A DNA stretch of 64,000 nt from Bacteroidales bacterium M8 (GTDB taxonomy: Bacteria > Bacteroidota > Bacteroidia > Bacteroidales > Muribaculaceae), in the NCBI GenBank assembly GCA_001689495.1, contig LUJS01000037.1:29952-93951 (forward strand), read 5' to 3'. Shown in pieces: positions 7,686-17,729 of this stretch. How positions within the stretch are numbered: the first letter of the stretch is position 1; the number at the start of each line of letters is the position of its first letter. Under the pieces are notes generated by a model. That model was not told the DNA's origin. It saw nothing but the letters and a program-made list of their open reading frames with translations, and made no database searches. The position numbers and the translations under genes were made by a program.

Positions 7686-8126
7686 ATGAACACTACTCAC
7701 AGTCAAGTGCAATGGCTCGCCGACGGGGTCGGGATGCCGGCCATCGACACCGCGCGTCTCGAACGCTGGATCGACGAGGTGGCACGGCGCCACGACCGCA
7801 TCACCGGTCCGCTGACATACATTTTCTGCGACGACGCCAAGATAATCGAGGTGAACAGACAGTTTCTGTCTCACGACTATTATACAGACATCATCACCTT
7901 CGACTATACCCGCGGCCGCAGGGTGAGCGGCGACATGTTCATCTCGCTCGACACGGTGGCGTCCAACGCCGAGGGGCTCGGGGCCGACCCTGCGCGCGAG
8001 TTGCACCGCGTCATCATACACGGCGTGCTGCACCTGTGCGGCATCAACGACAAGGGTCCCGGCGAACGCGAGATCATGGAGGCGCACGAGAACGAGGCCC
8101 TCGGCCTGCTCGACTCCATGGACTGA
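7686..8126 (+). CDS. ybeY: Endoribonuclease YbeY (16S rRNA maturation), 146 aa
   Basis: Single-strand endoribonuclease for 16S rRNA 3'-end processing and ribosome quality control. The zinc site HX3HX5H is present as HGVLHLCGINDKGP with the third ligand replaced at the usual position by the Bacteroidetes form (H-G-V-L-H-L-C-G-I-N-D). The core SHDYYTDIITFDY and SGDMFISLDTV blocks are intact. The start at 7686 is chosen because the promoter -7 box is at 7673-7680 and because Bacteroidetes homologues begin at about this point. It heads a probable operon with mnmG, whose start is 38 bp downstream. Confidence 0.95.
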   Translation: MNTTHSQVQWLADGVGMPAIDTARLERWIDEVARRHDRITGPLTYIFCDDAKIIEVNRQFLSHDYYTDIITFDYTRGRRVSGDMFISLDTVASNAEGLGADPARELHRVIIHGVLHLCGINDKGPGEREIMEAHENEALGLLDSMD

Positions 8127-8163
8127 CACACAAGACAAACATCAACGATATAGACCAAAAGAT

Positions 8164-10047
<1,884 letters not shown>

Positions 10048-10055
10048 TCGCAAAT

Positions 10056-10071
10056 TGTTCCACGTGGAACA
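10056..10071. promoter_or_regulatory. parS-like centromere site
   Basis: TGTTCCACGTGGAACA is a perfect 16-bp palindrome. It matches the chromosomal ParB-binding consensus TGTTNCACGTGNAACA, with a symmetric T-to-C and A-to-G change relative to the B. subtilis site; the same GTTCCACGTGGAAC core is known from Pseudomonas parS. It sits in a 93-bp gap between mnmG and apt. Confidence 0.75.
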
Positions 10072-10076
10072 CAAGT

Positions 10077-10130
10077 TGGACTAGTTCTCCTAGTTCAACT
10101 AGACCAACTAGAAAAACTAGATCAACTAAA
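10077..10130. repeat. 9-bp periodic CTAG repeat array
   Basis: CTAG occurs at 10081, 10090, 10099, 10108 and 10117, with a CTAA at 10126: an exact 9-bp period. The left units read CTAGTTnnn and the right units nnnAACTAG, so the array is roughly self-complementary. The same array type recurs at 42290-42356. Confidence 0.85.
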
Positions 10131-10140
10131 TCAAAAAGAT

Positions 10141-10659
10141 ATGGAATACCTCAAATCACGCATCCGCGATGTCTATGACTTCCCCCAGAAGGGCATCGTG
10201 TTCAAGGACCTCACGACTCTGTTCAAGGATCCCCGCGGCCTGCACATCATCGGCTGGGACCTGTCGCAACTTTACCGCGACAAAGGCGTTACTAAAGTAG
10301 TCGGCATCGAGAGCCGCGGTTTCATCGGCGGCTCGATTCTGGCCTTCGAGCTCGGCGCAGGCTTCGTGCCCGTGCGCAAGCCCGGCAAGCTCCCCGCCGA
10401 CACCATTCAGGCGACATACGACAAGGAGTATGGCACCGACACCATCGAGATACACCGCGACGCCATCACCCCCGACGACATCGTGGTGCTCCATGACGAC
10501 GTGCTCGCCACCGGCGGAACAATGGCAGCCGCATACAATCTGGTGAAGCAGATGAACCCTAAGAAAATCTACATCAACTTCATCATCGAGCTGTCGGCGC
10601 TCAACGGACGCGCCAACCTCCCCGCCGACGCAGAGGTCTCGTCGCTGATTACATACTGA
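10141..10659 (+). CDS. apt: Adenine phosphoribosyltransferase
   Basis: Salvages adenine to AMP using PRPP. At 172 aa the family length is normal. The signature VVGIESRGFIGG (about 54-65) and the PRPP-binding loop VVLHDDVLATGGTMAAA (about 119-135) are intact, as is the N-terminal DFPQKGIVFKDLTTLF. It is preceded by the parS-like site and the CTAG array and followed by a hairpin before uvrC. It may be co-transcribed with mnmG through the repeat or use its own promoter; no clear TAnnTTTG is seen in the gap. Confidence 0.97.
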   Translation: MEYLKSRIRDVYDFPQKGIVFKDLTTLFKDPRGLHIIGWDLSQLYRDKGVTKVVGIESRGFIGGSILAFELGAGFVPVRKPGKLPADTIQATYDKEYGTDTIEIHRDAITPDDIVVLHDDVLATGGTMAAAYNLVKQMNPKKIYINFIIELSALNGRANLPADAEVSSLITY

Positions 10660-10674
10660 GAAGACTGAACACTC

Positions 10675-10724
10675 AAGACCGGGGGTCATTGTTCCTGACA
10701 CAGGGGACAACGCTCCCGGTCTTT
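10675..10724 (+). terminator. Hairpin between apt and uvrC
   Basis: AAGACCGGG (10675-10683) pairs with CCCGGTCTT (10715-10723), with a further GTTCCT/AGGGGAC stem inside the loop. The T-tract is short (TTTC), so termination may be partial. Confidence 0.5.
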
Positions 10725-10740
10725 CATTTGACATAGCCCC

Positions 10741-12567
10741 ATGCCCAAACACCGCAAATCAGCCGCCCTCGAGGAGAAAATCTCCATCCTGCCCGACACC
10801 CCCGGAGTCTATACGTACTACGACTCGGAGGGCACCGTCATCTATGTCGGCAAGGCCAAGAACCTGAAGCGCCGCGTCAGCTCTTACTTCAACCGCACGC
10901 ACGACTCGTTGCGCACCAACCTGCTGGTGCGCGCCATCGCCGACATGACATACATCGTGGTGCCCACCGAGCAGGACGCACTCAACCTCGAGGCCTCGAT
11001 GATCAAGGAGCATCAGCCGCGATACAACGTGCTGCTCAAGGACGACAAGTCATATCCGTGGATCGTGGTGACCAACGAGTACTATCCGCGCGTGTTCATG
11101 ACCCGCGAGCGCATCAAGGACGGCTCGAAATACTATGGCCCATATACCGACGCCGGGGCGGCGCGCGCCACGCTCGACCTGATACGCGAGCTATATCCCA
11201 TACGCTCGTGCCGCCACGCCATCACGCCCGAATTCATCCGCGCGGGCAAGGGGAGGCTATGCCTCGACTATCACCTGAAACGCTGCAAGGGACCCTGCAA
11301 GGGGCTCGTGACCGCCGTCGAATATGGCGCCGACATAGAGCGCGTCAAGGCCATACTGCGCGGCGACACGTCCGAGCTGCTGGGACACCTGCGGTCCGAG
11401 ATGGAACGCCTGTCGGCCGAGCTGCGGTTCGAGGAGGCACAGGAGCTGAAGATACAGTATGACCTCATATCGCGCTACAGGGCCAAGAGCGTCATCGTCT
11501 CGCAGACGGTCGAGGACGTGGACGTGTTCGGCATCCACGAGGATGAGAGCGACGTCTACGTGAACTACATGCACGTGCGGCGCGGAGCAGTGGTGAAGAG
11601 CGTGACCCTCGAATATCGCAAGCGCCTCGACGAGTCGCGCGCCGAGATGCTGGGCTATGCCATGAACGAGATAGCCGAACAGTTTGGCGTCGAATATGAC
11701 GAGGTCGTCGTGGCCGAGGTGCCCGACGTCGAGATGGAGGGGGTGCGCTTCACCATACCCCAGCGCGGCGACAAGGCCAAGCTGCTGGACGTGTCGGTGC
11801 GCAACGCCCGCCAGCACCACATAGACAAGATAAAGACCATGGAGAAGCGCGACCCCTCGGTCAAGACCGACCGCGTGCTCGAGCGCATCAAGGCCGACTT
11901 CCACCTCAGCGAGCTGCCGCGCCACATCGAGTGTTTCGACAACTCGAACATACAGGGCTCAAACCCCGTGGCGTCGTGCGTTGTGTTCCGCGACGCCCGC
12001 CCCAGCAAGAAGGACTATCGCCACTTCAACATCCGCACGGTCGAGGGGCCCGACGACTTCGCGTCGATGAAGGAGGTGCTGACCCGCCGCTACACACGCC
12101 TCGTCAACGAGGGCAAGGGGCTGCCCCAGCTCATCGTTGTCGACGGCGGCAAGGGGCAGCTGTCGGCCGCCGTCGAGGCCCTCGACGAGATGGGCCTGCG
12201 CGGCACCATAGCCGTGGTGGGCATAGCCAAGAGACTCGAGGAGATATACTTTCCCGGCGACTCGATTCCGCTCTATGTCGACAAGAATTCCGAGACCCTG
12301 CGCGTGGTGCAGCAGTTGCGCGACGAGGCCCACCGTTTCGGCATCACCCACCACCGCAACCGCCGCTCCAAGGGACAGACCGTGTCGGCCCTCGACGGCA
12401 TAAAAGGGATCGGCGAAAAGACACGCACGACCCTGCTGACACGCTTCAAGAGCCTGAAACGTCTGCGCGAGGCCGACCTCGACGCCATAGCCGACGCCAT
12501 AGGCCCCTCGAAAGCCTCGATAGTCTACGGCGCGCTGCACTGCGACAGCGAGGACACCGGGGACTGA
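10741..12567 (+). CDS. uvrC: Excinuclease ABC subunit C
   Basis: Makes the dual incisions of nucleotide excision repair with UvrA and UvrB. At 608 aa it has full length: the GIY-YIG nuclease (about 17-95, PGVYTYYDSEGTVIYVGKAK), the Cys-rich CLDYHLKRCKGPC at about 175-187, the UVR/UvrB-binding helix (about 205-240), the RNase H-like endonuclease with ECFDNSNIQGS and VVDGGKGQL, and the C-terminal helix-hairpin-helix (LDGIKGIGEKTRTTLLTRF, about 553-571). No obvious change in catalytic blocks is seen. Confidence 0.97.
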   Translation: MPKHRKSAALEEKISILPDTPGVYTYYDSEGTVIYVGKAKNLKRRVSSYFNRTHDSLRTNLLVRAIADMTYIVVPTEQDALNLEASMIKEHQPRYNVLLKDDKSYPWIVVTNEYYPRVFMTRERIKDGSKYYGPYTDAGAARATLDLIRELYPIRSCRHAITPEFIRAGKGRLCLDYHLKRCKGPCKGLVTAVEYGADIERVKAILRGDTSELLGHLRSEMERLSAELRFEEAQELKIQYDLISRYRAKSVIVSQTVEDVDVFGIHEDESDVYVNYMHVRRGAVVKSVTLEYRKRLDESRAEMLGYAMNEIAEQFGVEYDEVVVAEVPDVEMEGVRFTIPQRGDKAKLLDVSVRNARQHHIDKIKTMEKRDPSVKTDRVLERIKADFHLSELPRHIECFDNSNIQGSNPVASCVVFRDARPSKKDYRHFNIRTVEGPDDFASMKEVLTRRYTRLVNEGKGLPQLIVVDGGKGQLSAAVEALDEMGLRGTIAVVGIAKRLEEIYFPGDSIPLYVDKNSETLRVVQQLRDEAHRFGITHHRNRRSKGQTVSALDGIKGIGEKTRTTLLTRFKSLKRLREADLDAIADAIGPSKASIVYGALHCDSEDTGD

Positions 12568-12653
12568 GTCCCGATCTGTATGAATCTGACCAATAAAACG
12601 ACTGATAATTAAAAAATTCACGTCATTATTGCCGTAAGTCCGCGAAAATTGCA

Positions 12654-12661
12654 TATCTTTG
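12654..12661 (+). promoter_or_regulatory. -7 promoter element for the RX4H gene pair
   Basis: TATCTTTG, an exact TAnnTTTG match, 49 bp before the ATG at 12711. No good -33 box is seen at the expected spacing. It indicates that the two unknown genes form their own transcription unit, separate from uvrC. Confidence 0.6.
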
Positions 12662-12710
12662 CACCCTGACACACCATAACTAACTGCCTTTTAGAAAAAT
12701 ACCACCTGCA

Positions 12711-14129
12711 ATGGCTGAAAACAGATTCATCAGGCTGTGCGAATCGTATATCGGCGGCTATTACGCGGCATACAGACACACCAACAAACTGCCCGAAGGC
12801 GCCTTCGGATACTTTGTCACGCTGTTGCGCAACCGCGGCATACAGTCGGGCCTGAGCCGCTACTACTCGATGGCCGAGAAGGCGTTCAGGAAGCCCTCCG
12901 AGGCCCGGCGCATACTGCAGCACCTCATCTGCAACTATGACTCGATACTGACGCAGAGCTCGATCTTTGCCTACGAGATGCTCTATGGCATCAGCGAGCC
13001 GCGCCGCCTGCAACAGGGCACCGCCGAGTGGAAGGCGCTGAGCGAGATGTATGGCCGCATCGTCAACGAGGCCGTCAGCGAAGGGCAGTTCCTGAAGCTC
13101 GAGGAGATACTCCCCAAGTTCTCCGACCCCGACGGCACATACCGCTCGGCGTTCGACGCCCCCGGCATCAGGGGCAACTCGGGACTCGACTATTACTCGA
13201 ATGCCGGACTCTTCAAGTTCCTTTCGGGCTATGACGGCCGTCAGTTCATGAAGGCCAACCACCGCACCATATCCGACAACGGCCATCTGGCCGCCGTGAT
13301 AATCAGCATCACGGTCTTCGCGCACTCCAAGAACAGAGAGGCCATCCTCATGCTCGACGACATCATCAAGCAGCGCCACGCCCTGATACACGACGACGTG
13401 ATGCGCCGTCCGGCATATTCGACGCTCAACGACACCGTCAGGCTGGCCGACGGCATCAAAAGCCTCTATCCCGGCATAGACGAGGAGACGATGCTGTCGC
13501 TCTATCATATCGCTATACTGATGATGATGCCGTTCTTCATCTATGAGGGGGAGGCCATTCTGCGCGGCAAGGACACGATGAAGGTGCTTGGCGGGTCGCG
13601 CCTGTGGGTGCGGATCCAGGGCCTCTTCATGGGGCGCAAGCGCCACTACGGATACCCCGACCCGCTCGAAAACTATAGCGGCGACACCGCGGGCCGCAAG
13701 GGCGCGGGCAAGTCACGCCGCACAGACTATTCGGCATCGACCGGAGTGGGCGTCAGCCTCCGTCTCGCGCTGTTTGCGGGCGCCATACTGATCATGTTCA
13801 GGGGTTGCACCAACTGGGCGCATGAGCACGCCGCCATCAAGGCCGGCGACGACCACATCACCCTCTACATGGACAACAAGACCAAATACGACGACGCCCT
13901 GCTCTACAAAGAGCGCATGGAGACCGTCAGGAAACACCCCGAGCTGAAGAATCCCGACCGCGAGAGGCACCTGCTGCAACGTGCCCGCACCGAGGGGTGG
14001 CCCGAGCCGAGCTGGTACAAGACGCTATGGCACATCGGCACCCCCAACCGCCTGCACACCGACTATATGACATGGCCCGGCGATTATGCCGCCACCGGGG
14101 CGCAGGGCATGCCCGACCTGAACGACTGA
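12711..14129 (+). CDS. Unrecognised membrane-anchored protein with an RX4H motif, 472 aa
   Basis: No family recognised. The first 340 residues look helical and soluble. In them, a long helix AILMLDDIIKQRHALIHDD carries R222 and H227 in the RX4H spacing that is the catalytic signature of HEPN-type RNases. One membrane segment is predicted at about 346-363 (TGVGVSLRLALFAGAILIMF), after a basic linker rich in Gly, Arg and Lys (322-338). The C-terminal 110 residues are charged and helical, ending in acidic LND. It is followed after 28 bp by a second protein of the same layout. GC content and codon use resemble neighbours, so there is no sign of recent transfer. The HEPN reading is inference from one motif. 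Confidence 0.75.
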   Translation: MAENRFIRLCESYIGGYYAAYRHTNKLPEGAFGYFVTLLRNRGIQSGLSRYYSMAEKAFRKPSEARRILQHLICNYDSILTQSSIFAYEMLYGISEPRRLQQGTAEWKALSEMYGRIVNEAVSEGQFLKLEEILPKFSDPDGTYRSAFDAPGIRGNSGLDYYSNAGLFKFLSGYDGRQFMKANHRTISDNGHLAAVIISITVFAHSKNREAILMLDDIIKQRHALIHDDVMRRPAYSTLNDTVRLADGIKSLYPGIDEETMLSLYHIAILMMMPFFIYEGEAILRGKDTMKVLGGSRLWVRIQGLFMGRKRHYGYPDPLENYSGDTAGRKGAGKSRRTDYSASTGVGVSLRLALFAGAILIMFRGCTNWAHEHAAIKAGDDHITLYMDNKTKYDDALLYKERMETVRKHPELKNPDRERHLLQRARTEGWPEPSWYKTLWHIGTPNRLHTDYMTWPGDYAATGAQGMPDLND

Positions 14130-14157
14130 CACCAACCCAACGGCAACGACAAGAGAG

Positions 14158-15798
14158 ATGACGAATCCATATACACTGCTGCGCAAGATCAGCAAATTCA
14201 GCGACTGCTACAAGCTGCTTGGCGACCACAAGGACGTCAAGACGGCCACCATGCTGCGGCGCCTCGCCGCAGACCCCGCGCCGAGCGTCAGACGATTCAG
14301 CGAGGGACTCGAGAAACTGACCCGCCCCGGCTATGACTCGATGACATATCTCAACGCCGCATACGCCGGACTCGAGGGGATGCTGAAGAGCCTTCTCAAC
14401 ACCATCCCGTCGCCCAACCTCACAGGCGTGCCCATGTGGGACCGTCTCGTGACCTCGAGGAAGATACCCCAGCTCGGCATAGTCAAGACCGAGCCCGACA
14501 GGAGCATCGCCGACACCTATACCTCAGACCTGATAAAGCTGCGCGAGGACAGCATACTCGCCCAGATCACGATGGCGCAGGCGTTCATCTCGTACTACAA
14601 GAGAGCCGAGGAGAAGCTCGCCTCCGTCCCGGGCACCACCCCGTCGAGCCCCGGGGAGATATATGACAGCGCCGTGCTTGGATTCTACAGGGACAAGGCC
14701 GAATACCGCTGTCCGCCCGCGGCACAGGCCGAGCTGATCGACGGGTTCAAGAAATCAGTGGTGGGCGTCCTCACCGTCAACGCCGTCACCCGTCAGGGAT
14801 TCGCGGGCATGTCGTCGTTTGCCATGATGCTCAACCTCATCTCGAGCACCCACATATCGTCCATGCGTGCCGTAGACCGCTCGGCACTCGTAGACCTCAT
14901 CGACAACGTGGTCAGATACCGCAACCACGTGGCCCACGGACTCTATTTCAGGAACGAGCTCGAGGAGCAGACCGAAGACGACCGCGAGAGCGCCAGAGAG
15001 CGCGGCAGACGCCGCATAGACCATCACAACGAGGCCGTGGCCAACCTGCTCACGCTGCTCATAATCCTGCTGGGCGGCGACGAGAAGAGCAGCCCGGGAT
15101 TCATCGACCTCGTGGCATACCGCTCGAAGGACAGTCTGACCTACTATCCGCAGGTGGCGTTTTTCGGAATGATGTCGGGCTTGAAGAGACTGGCCGAGGG
15201 ATCGCAGCGCCTGCTCGTGACCGCATCGTGCGTGGCGCTGGTCATCGGGGCCCTGTCGTGGAATCTGGTCTGGGGTGTCGACGTGGACAAGTTCACCACA
15301 CCCGCCGAGAAGCTCGAGATAATCGACGCCATGATAGACAACGACACCGAGCGCGTCAAGCGGCTGCGCGACAGCCACGAGGACAAGCTATATACCGACC
15401 ATATCGAGAGGGCACGCAGCAGCCGCAAGGCGGCCGACACATACTGGGATGCCCGCGAGAAGGACATAGAGCCCGTGGGGAGCAAGACCGGATTCAGAAT
15501 GGACGCCACCCCCGCGATATTCTATCAGCCCCACGCCACCGTGCTCGACAGCTATTCCAAGACCCAGCTCAAGACATTCGTCAGGACCCTCGCTCAAAAA
15601 GGCAAGGGGCATCAGTTCTCCGTCGGCGTCTATGCCGGGGCCAACAAGAGCGAGCTGAGCCGCAACCCCGAGATCGAGGCCCAGAGGCTCGAGAATCTGC
15701 TGTCATACCTGCGCGGCTTATCGGCCCCGAACGTACGGTTCGAGGCCGCGGACACCCGCAGGTCGGGCAACGAAGTCTATCTCTTCGTGGTGTTCTGA
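14158..15798 (+). CDS. Unrecognised membrane-anchored protein with HEPN-like RNxxAH motif, 546 aa
   Basis: No family recognised. Residues 1-345 are mainly helical. At 253-262 the sequence RYRNHVAHGL holds R255-N-x-x-A-H260, the RX4H motif in the exact RNxxAH form seen in many HEPN domains, following a helix (ALVDLIDNVV) and preceding another long helix (NEAVANLLTLLIILLG) as in HEPN folds. A single membrane helix is at about 352-371. The C-terminal domain (about 455-546) has an alpha/beta pattern (FSVGVYAGANKSEL, then EAQRLENLLSYLRGL, then NEVYLFVVF) faintly recalling OmpA-like domains; this is weak. It ends 25 bp from the convergent dnaX stop. Confidence 0.75.
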   Translation: MTNPYTLLRKISKFSDCYKLLGDHKDVKTATMLRRLAADPAPSVRRFSEGLEKLTRPGYDSMTYLNAAYAGLEGMLKSLLNTIPSPNLTGVPMWDRLVTSRKIPQLGIVKTEPDRSIADTYTSDLIKLREDSILAQITMAQAFISYYKRAEEKLASVPGTTPSSPGEIYDSAVLGFYRDKAEYRCPPAAQAELIDGFKKSVVGVLTVNAVTRQGFAGMSSFAMMLNLISSTHISSMRAVDRSALVDLIDNVVRYRNHVAHGLYFRNELEEQTEDDRESARERGRRRIDHHNEAVANLLTLLIILLGGDEKSSPGFIDLVAYRSKDSLTYYPQVAFFGMMSGLKRLAEGSQRLLVTASCVALVIGALSWNLVWGVDVDKFTTPAEKLEIIDAMIDNDTERVKRLRDSHEDKLYTDHIERARSSRKAADTYWDAREKDIEPVGSKTGFRMDATPAIFYQPHATVLDSYSKTQLKTFVRTLAQKGKGHQFSVGVYAGANKSELSRNPEIEAQRLENLLSYLRGLSAPNVRFEAADTRRSGNEVYLFVVF

Positions 15799-15822
15799 AA
15801 GGAAGGAATTGAAACGGGGGCG

Positions 15823-17625
15823 TCAGCCTATCGTCAGACCGAAGTCGTCTATCATCTCGCCCAGCAGCGGGGTATTGCCAACCATGTGGTTGAGCACCTG
15901 ACGCTCGTTCCATGTGTGGGGCGATGCCTCGCCCTGATTTATCTCGATGCTCAGCGTGAGCATGTCGTTGCCCAGCGTGTGGCGCAGATAAGGGAGCAGA
16001 TACTGCATTGCGGCCTCCATCTCCTCGCGCTGCTTCTCGTTCTCGATCATCATTCTGTACGACGTGCCCTCGACCTGCGTGGGGAACGAGGCCCTCATCG
16101 TGTTGACGAGGATGTGGCGCGCGGGATTGGCGTCCATAAACGCCTGCCACGCGGCGTTGAGCTGGTCGCGCGTGAAGGCATTGTTTCGCACCGCCTGTGT
16201 CTGTGTCTGCTGCTGCTCGGCACCGCGGGCCTCGGTCTGCGAGGCGCCGCCACCGCTGAGCGAGAACGACTGTCCGCCCGCACGCTTTATGGTCTTGCGC
16301 GCTCCCGCCGTCTGTGCCGCCGGCGCCGGAAGGGGCGGAGGCACGGGTGCGGGAGCCGGTGCAGGGGCGGGAGCCGCCGTCGGCTGTTGGGGCTGTGACT
16401 GAGGTTGGGGTTGCGTCTGAGGCTGTGGCCGGGGTTGTGGCTGTGCCGCGGGCTGCTGCTGTTGGGCAGGTGCCGACGGCTGTGCGGCTGCTATTTTCTG
16501 TAACGGCCCCTGCGCCTCGCCGCTATTTTCTTGCGAGGGGCTTAGCAATTGGCATATCTTGGCCAGCGTGAGCTCGACGAGAAACTGCTTGTTTGACGCC
16601 GCACGCCAGTTGATGTCCGCCTCGTTGCACAGATTCATGGCCCGGTATATGAAGTCGGGCGAGCATTTGGCCGCCCTCTGCGCCATGGACCGGCGCACCT
16701 CGTCGTCGGCCTCGAGCAGGACGATGGTCGTCGGGCTCAGCGACACCATGAGGTCCCTGAAATAGTCGCCCAGCCCCGTCAGGAAGAAGTGCGAGTCGAA
16801 GCCGCGGTCGCGGATCTCCTTGTAGATTATCCACGCCTCGAGCGTCTTTCCGGCAAGGAAACAGTCCAGCAACCGGTCGTAATAGTTACGGTCGAGCACG
16901 TTGAGGTTGTCGATGGTCGACTGATAGGTGATGTTGCCCCTCGACGAGGCAGCCACCTGATCGAATATCGACAGGGCGTCGCGCATGGCGCCGTCGGCCT
17001 TGCGGGCTATGACGTTGAGCGCCGCGGGCTCGGCCGTGATGCCCTCCTGCGAGGCCACGTATCCCAGATGCTCGACCATGTCGCCCACGGTGATGCGGTT
17101 GAAGTCGTATATCTGGCAGCGCGAGAGTATGGTGGGGATGATCTTCTGCTTTTCGGTCGTGGCAAGAATGAATATCACGTAGCTCGGGGGCTCCTCGAGT
17201 GTCTTGAGGAAAGCGTTGAAGGCCGCCGCCGAGAGCATGTGCACCTCGTCGACGATAAAGACCCTGTATCGGCCCGTCGAGGGGGGCGTCTGCACCTGCT
17301 CGACCAGCTGGCGGATGTCGTCGACGCCGTTGTTTGACGCGGCGTCGAGCTCGATGATGTTCATCGAGTTTCCGTCGTTGAACGCGCGGCACGAATCGCA
17401 CTCGTTGCACGCCTCGCCGTCGGCCGACGGATTCTGGCAGTTGATGGTCTTGGCGAATATTCGGGCGCACGATGTCTTGCCCACTCCGCGCGAACCGCAG
17501 AACAGATAGCTGTGGGCCAGACGCCCCGTGGCGATGGCATTCTTGAGCGTCGAGGTGAGGGCGCGCTGGCCCACCACGCTGGCGAATGTCGAGGGGCGAT
17601 ATTTTCTTGCAGAGACGATATACAT
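15823..17625 (-). CDS. dnaX: DNA polymerase III subunit gamma/tau
   Basis: Clamp-loader ATPase. Walker A is GSRGVGKTS (44-52), the zinc-binding cysteines are C63, C73, C76 and C79, and Walker B is FIVDEVHM (123-130), followed by sensor LATTEKQKIIPTILSRCQ with the arginine finger. Domain III extends to about 370. Residues about 380-460 form a Pro/Gln/Ala linker of alternating PQ and PA dipeptides. A C-terminal tau-like domain (about 490-600) follows. At 600 aa the length is normal for Bacteroidetes. The start at 17625 lies only five bases after the promoter -7 box, implying a leaderless mRNA. Confidence 0.96.
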   Translation of the reverse strand: MYIVSARKYRPSTFASVVGQRALTSTLKNAIATGRLAHSYLFCGSRGVGKTSCARIFAKTINCQNPSADGEACNECDSCRAFNDGNSMNIIELDAASNNGVDDIRQLVEQVQTPPSTGRYRVFIVDEVHMLSAAAFNAFLKTLEEPPSYVIFILATTEKQKIIPTILSRCQIYDFNRITVGDMVEHLGYVASQEGITAEPAALNVIARKADGAMRDALSIFDQVAASSRGNITYQSTIDNLNVLDRNYYDRLLDCFLAGKTLEAWIIYKEIRDRGFDSHFFLTGLGDYFRDLMVSLSPTTIVLLEADDEVRRSMAQRAAKCSPDFIYRAMNLCNEADINWRAASNKQFLVELTLAKICQLLSPSQENSGEAQGPLQKIAAAQPSAPAQQQQPAAQPQPRPQPQTQPQPQSQPQQPTAAPAPAPAPAPVPPPLPAPAAQTAGARKTIKRAGGQSFSLSGGGASQTEARGAEQQQTQTQAVRNNAFTRDQLNAAWQAFMDANPARHILVNTMRASFPTQVEGTSYRMMIENEKQREEMEAAMQYLLPYLRHTLGNDMLTLSIEINQGEASPHTWNERQVLNHMVGNTPLLGEMIDDFGLTIG

Positions 17626-17630
17626 GAACG

Positions 17631-17661
17631 CAAAAATAGCTAAAATTCCTCACATTCTCAA
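17631..17661 (-). promoter_or_regulatory. Promoter of dnaX (leaderless)
   Basis: Minus-strand TATTTTTG (17638-17631) with TTTTTG ending at 17659, 20 bp apart. The ATG begins at 17625, five bases beyond the -7 box. Confidence 0.7.
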
Positions 17662-17690
17662 AAAGTTTTCGTTAATTCGGGATAATTGAC

Positions 17691-17698
17691 TAATTTTG
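17691..17698 (+). promoter_or_regulatory. -7 promoter element of the purC operon
   Basis: TAATTTTG, exact consensus, 31 bp before the purC ATG. It shares the 104-bp divergent region with the dnaX promoter. Confidence 0.7.
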
Positions 17699-17729
17699 CG
17701 TTATCGAAACACTCTGAATACTCACAGAT

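Noticed and set aside
10077..10130. CTAG array as a CRISPR or attachment site
   Set aside because: The period is 9 bp with no spacers, no integrase is adjacent, and a second array exists at 42290.
16300..16480. Pro/Gln repeat in dnaX as a frameshift or assembly artefact
   Set aside because: The reading frame is continuous and a low-complexity linker between domain III and the tau-specific part is normal in DnaX.
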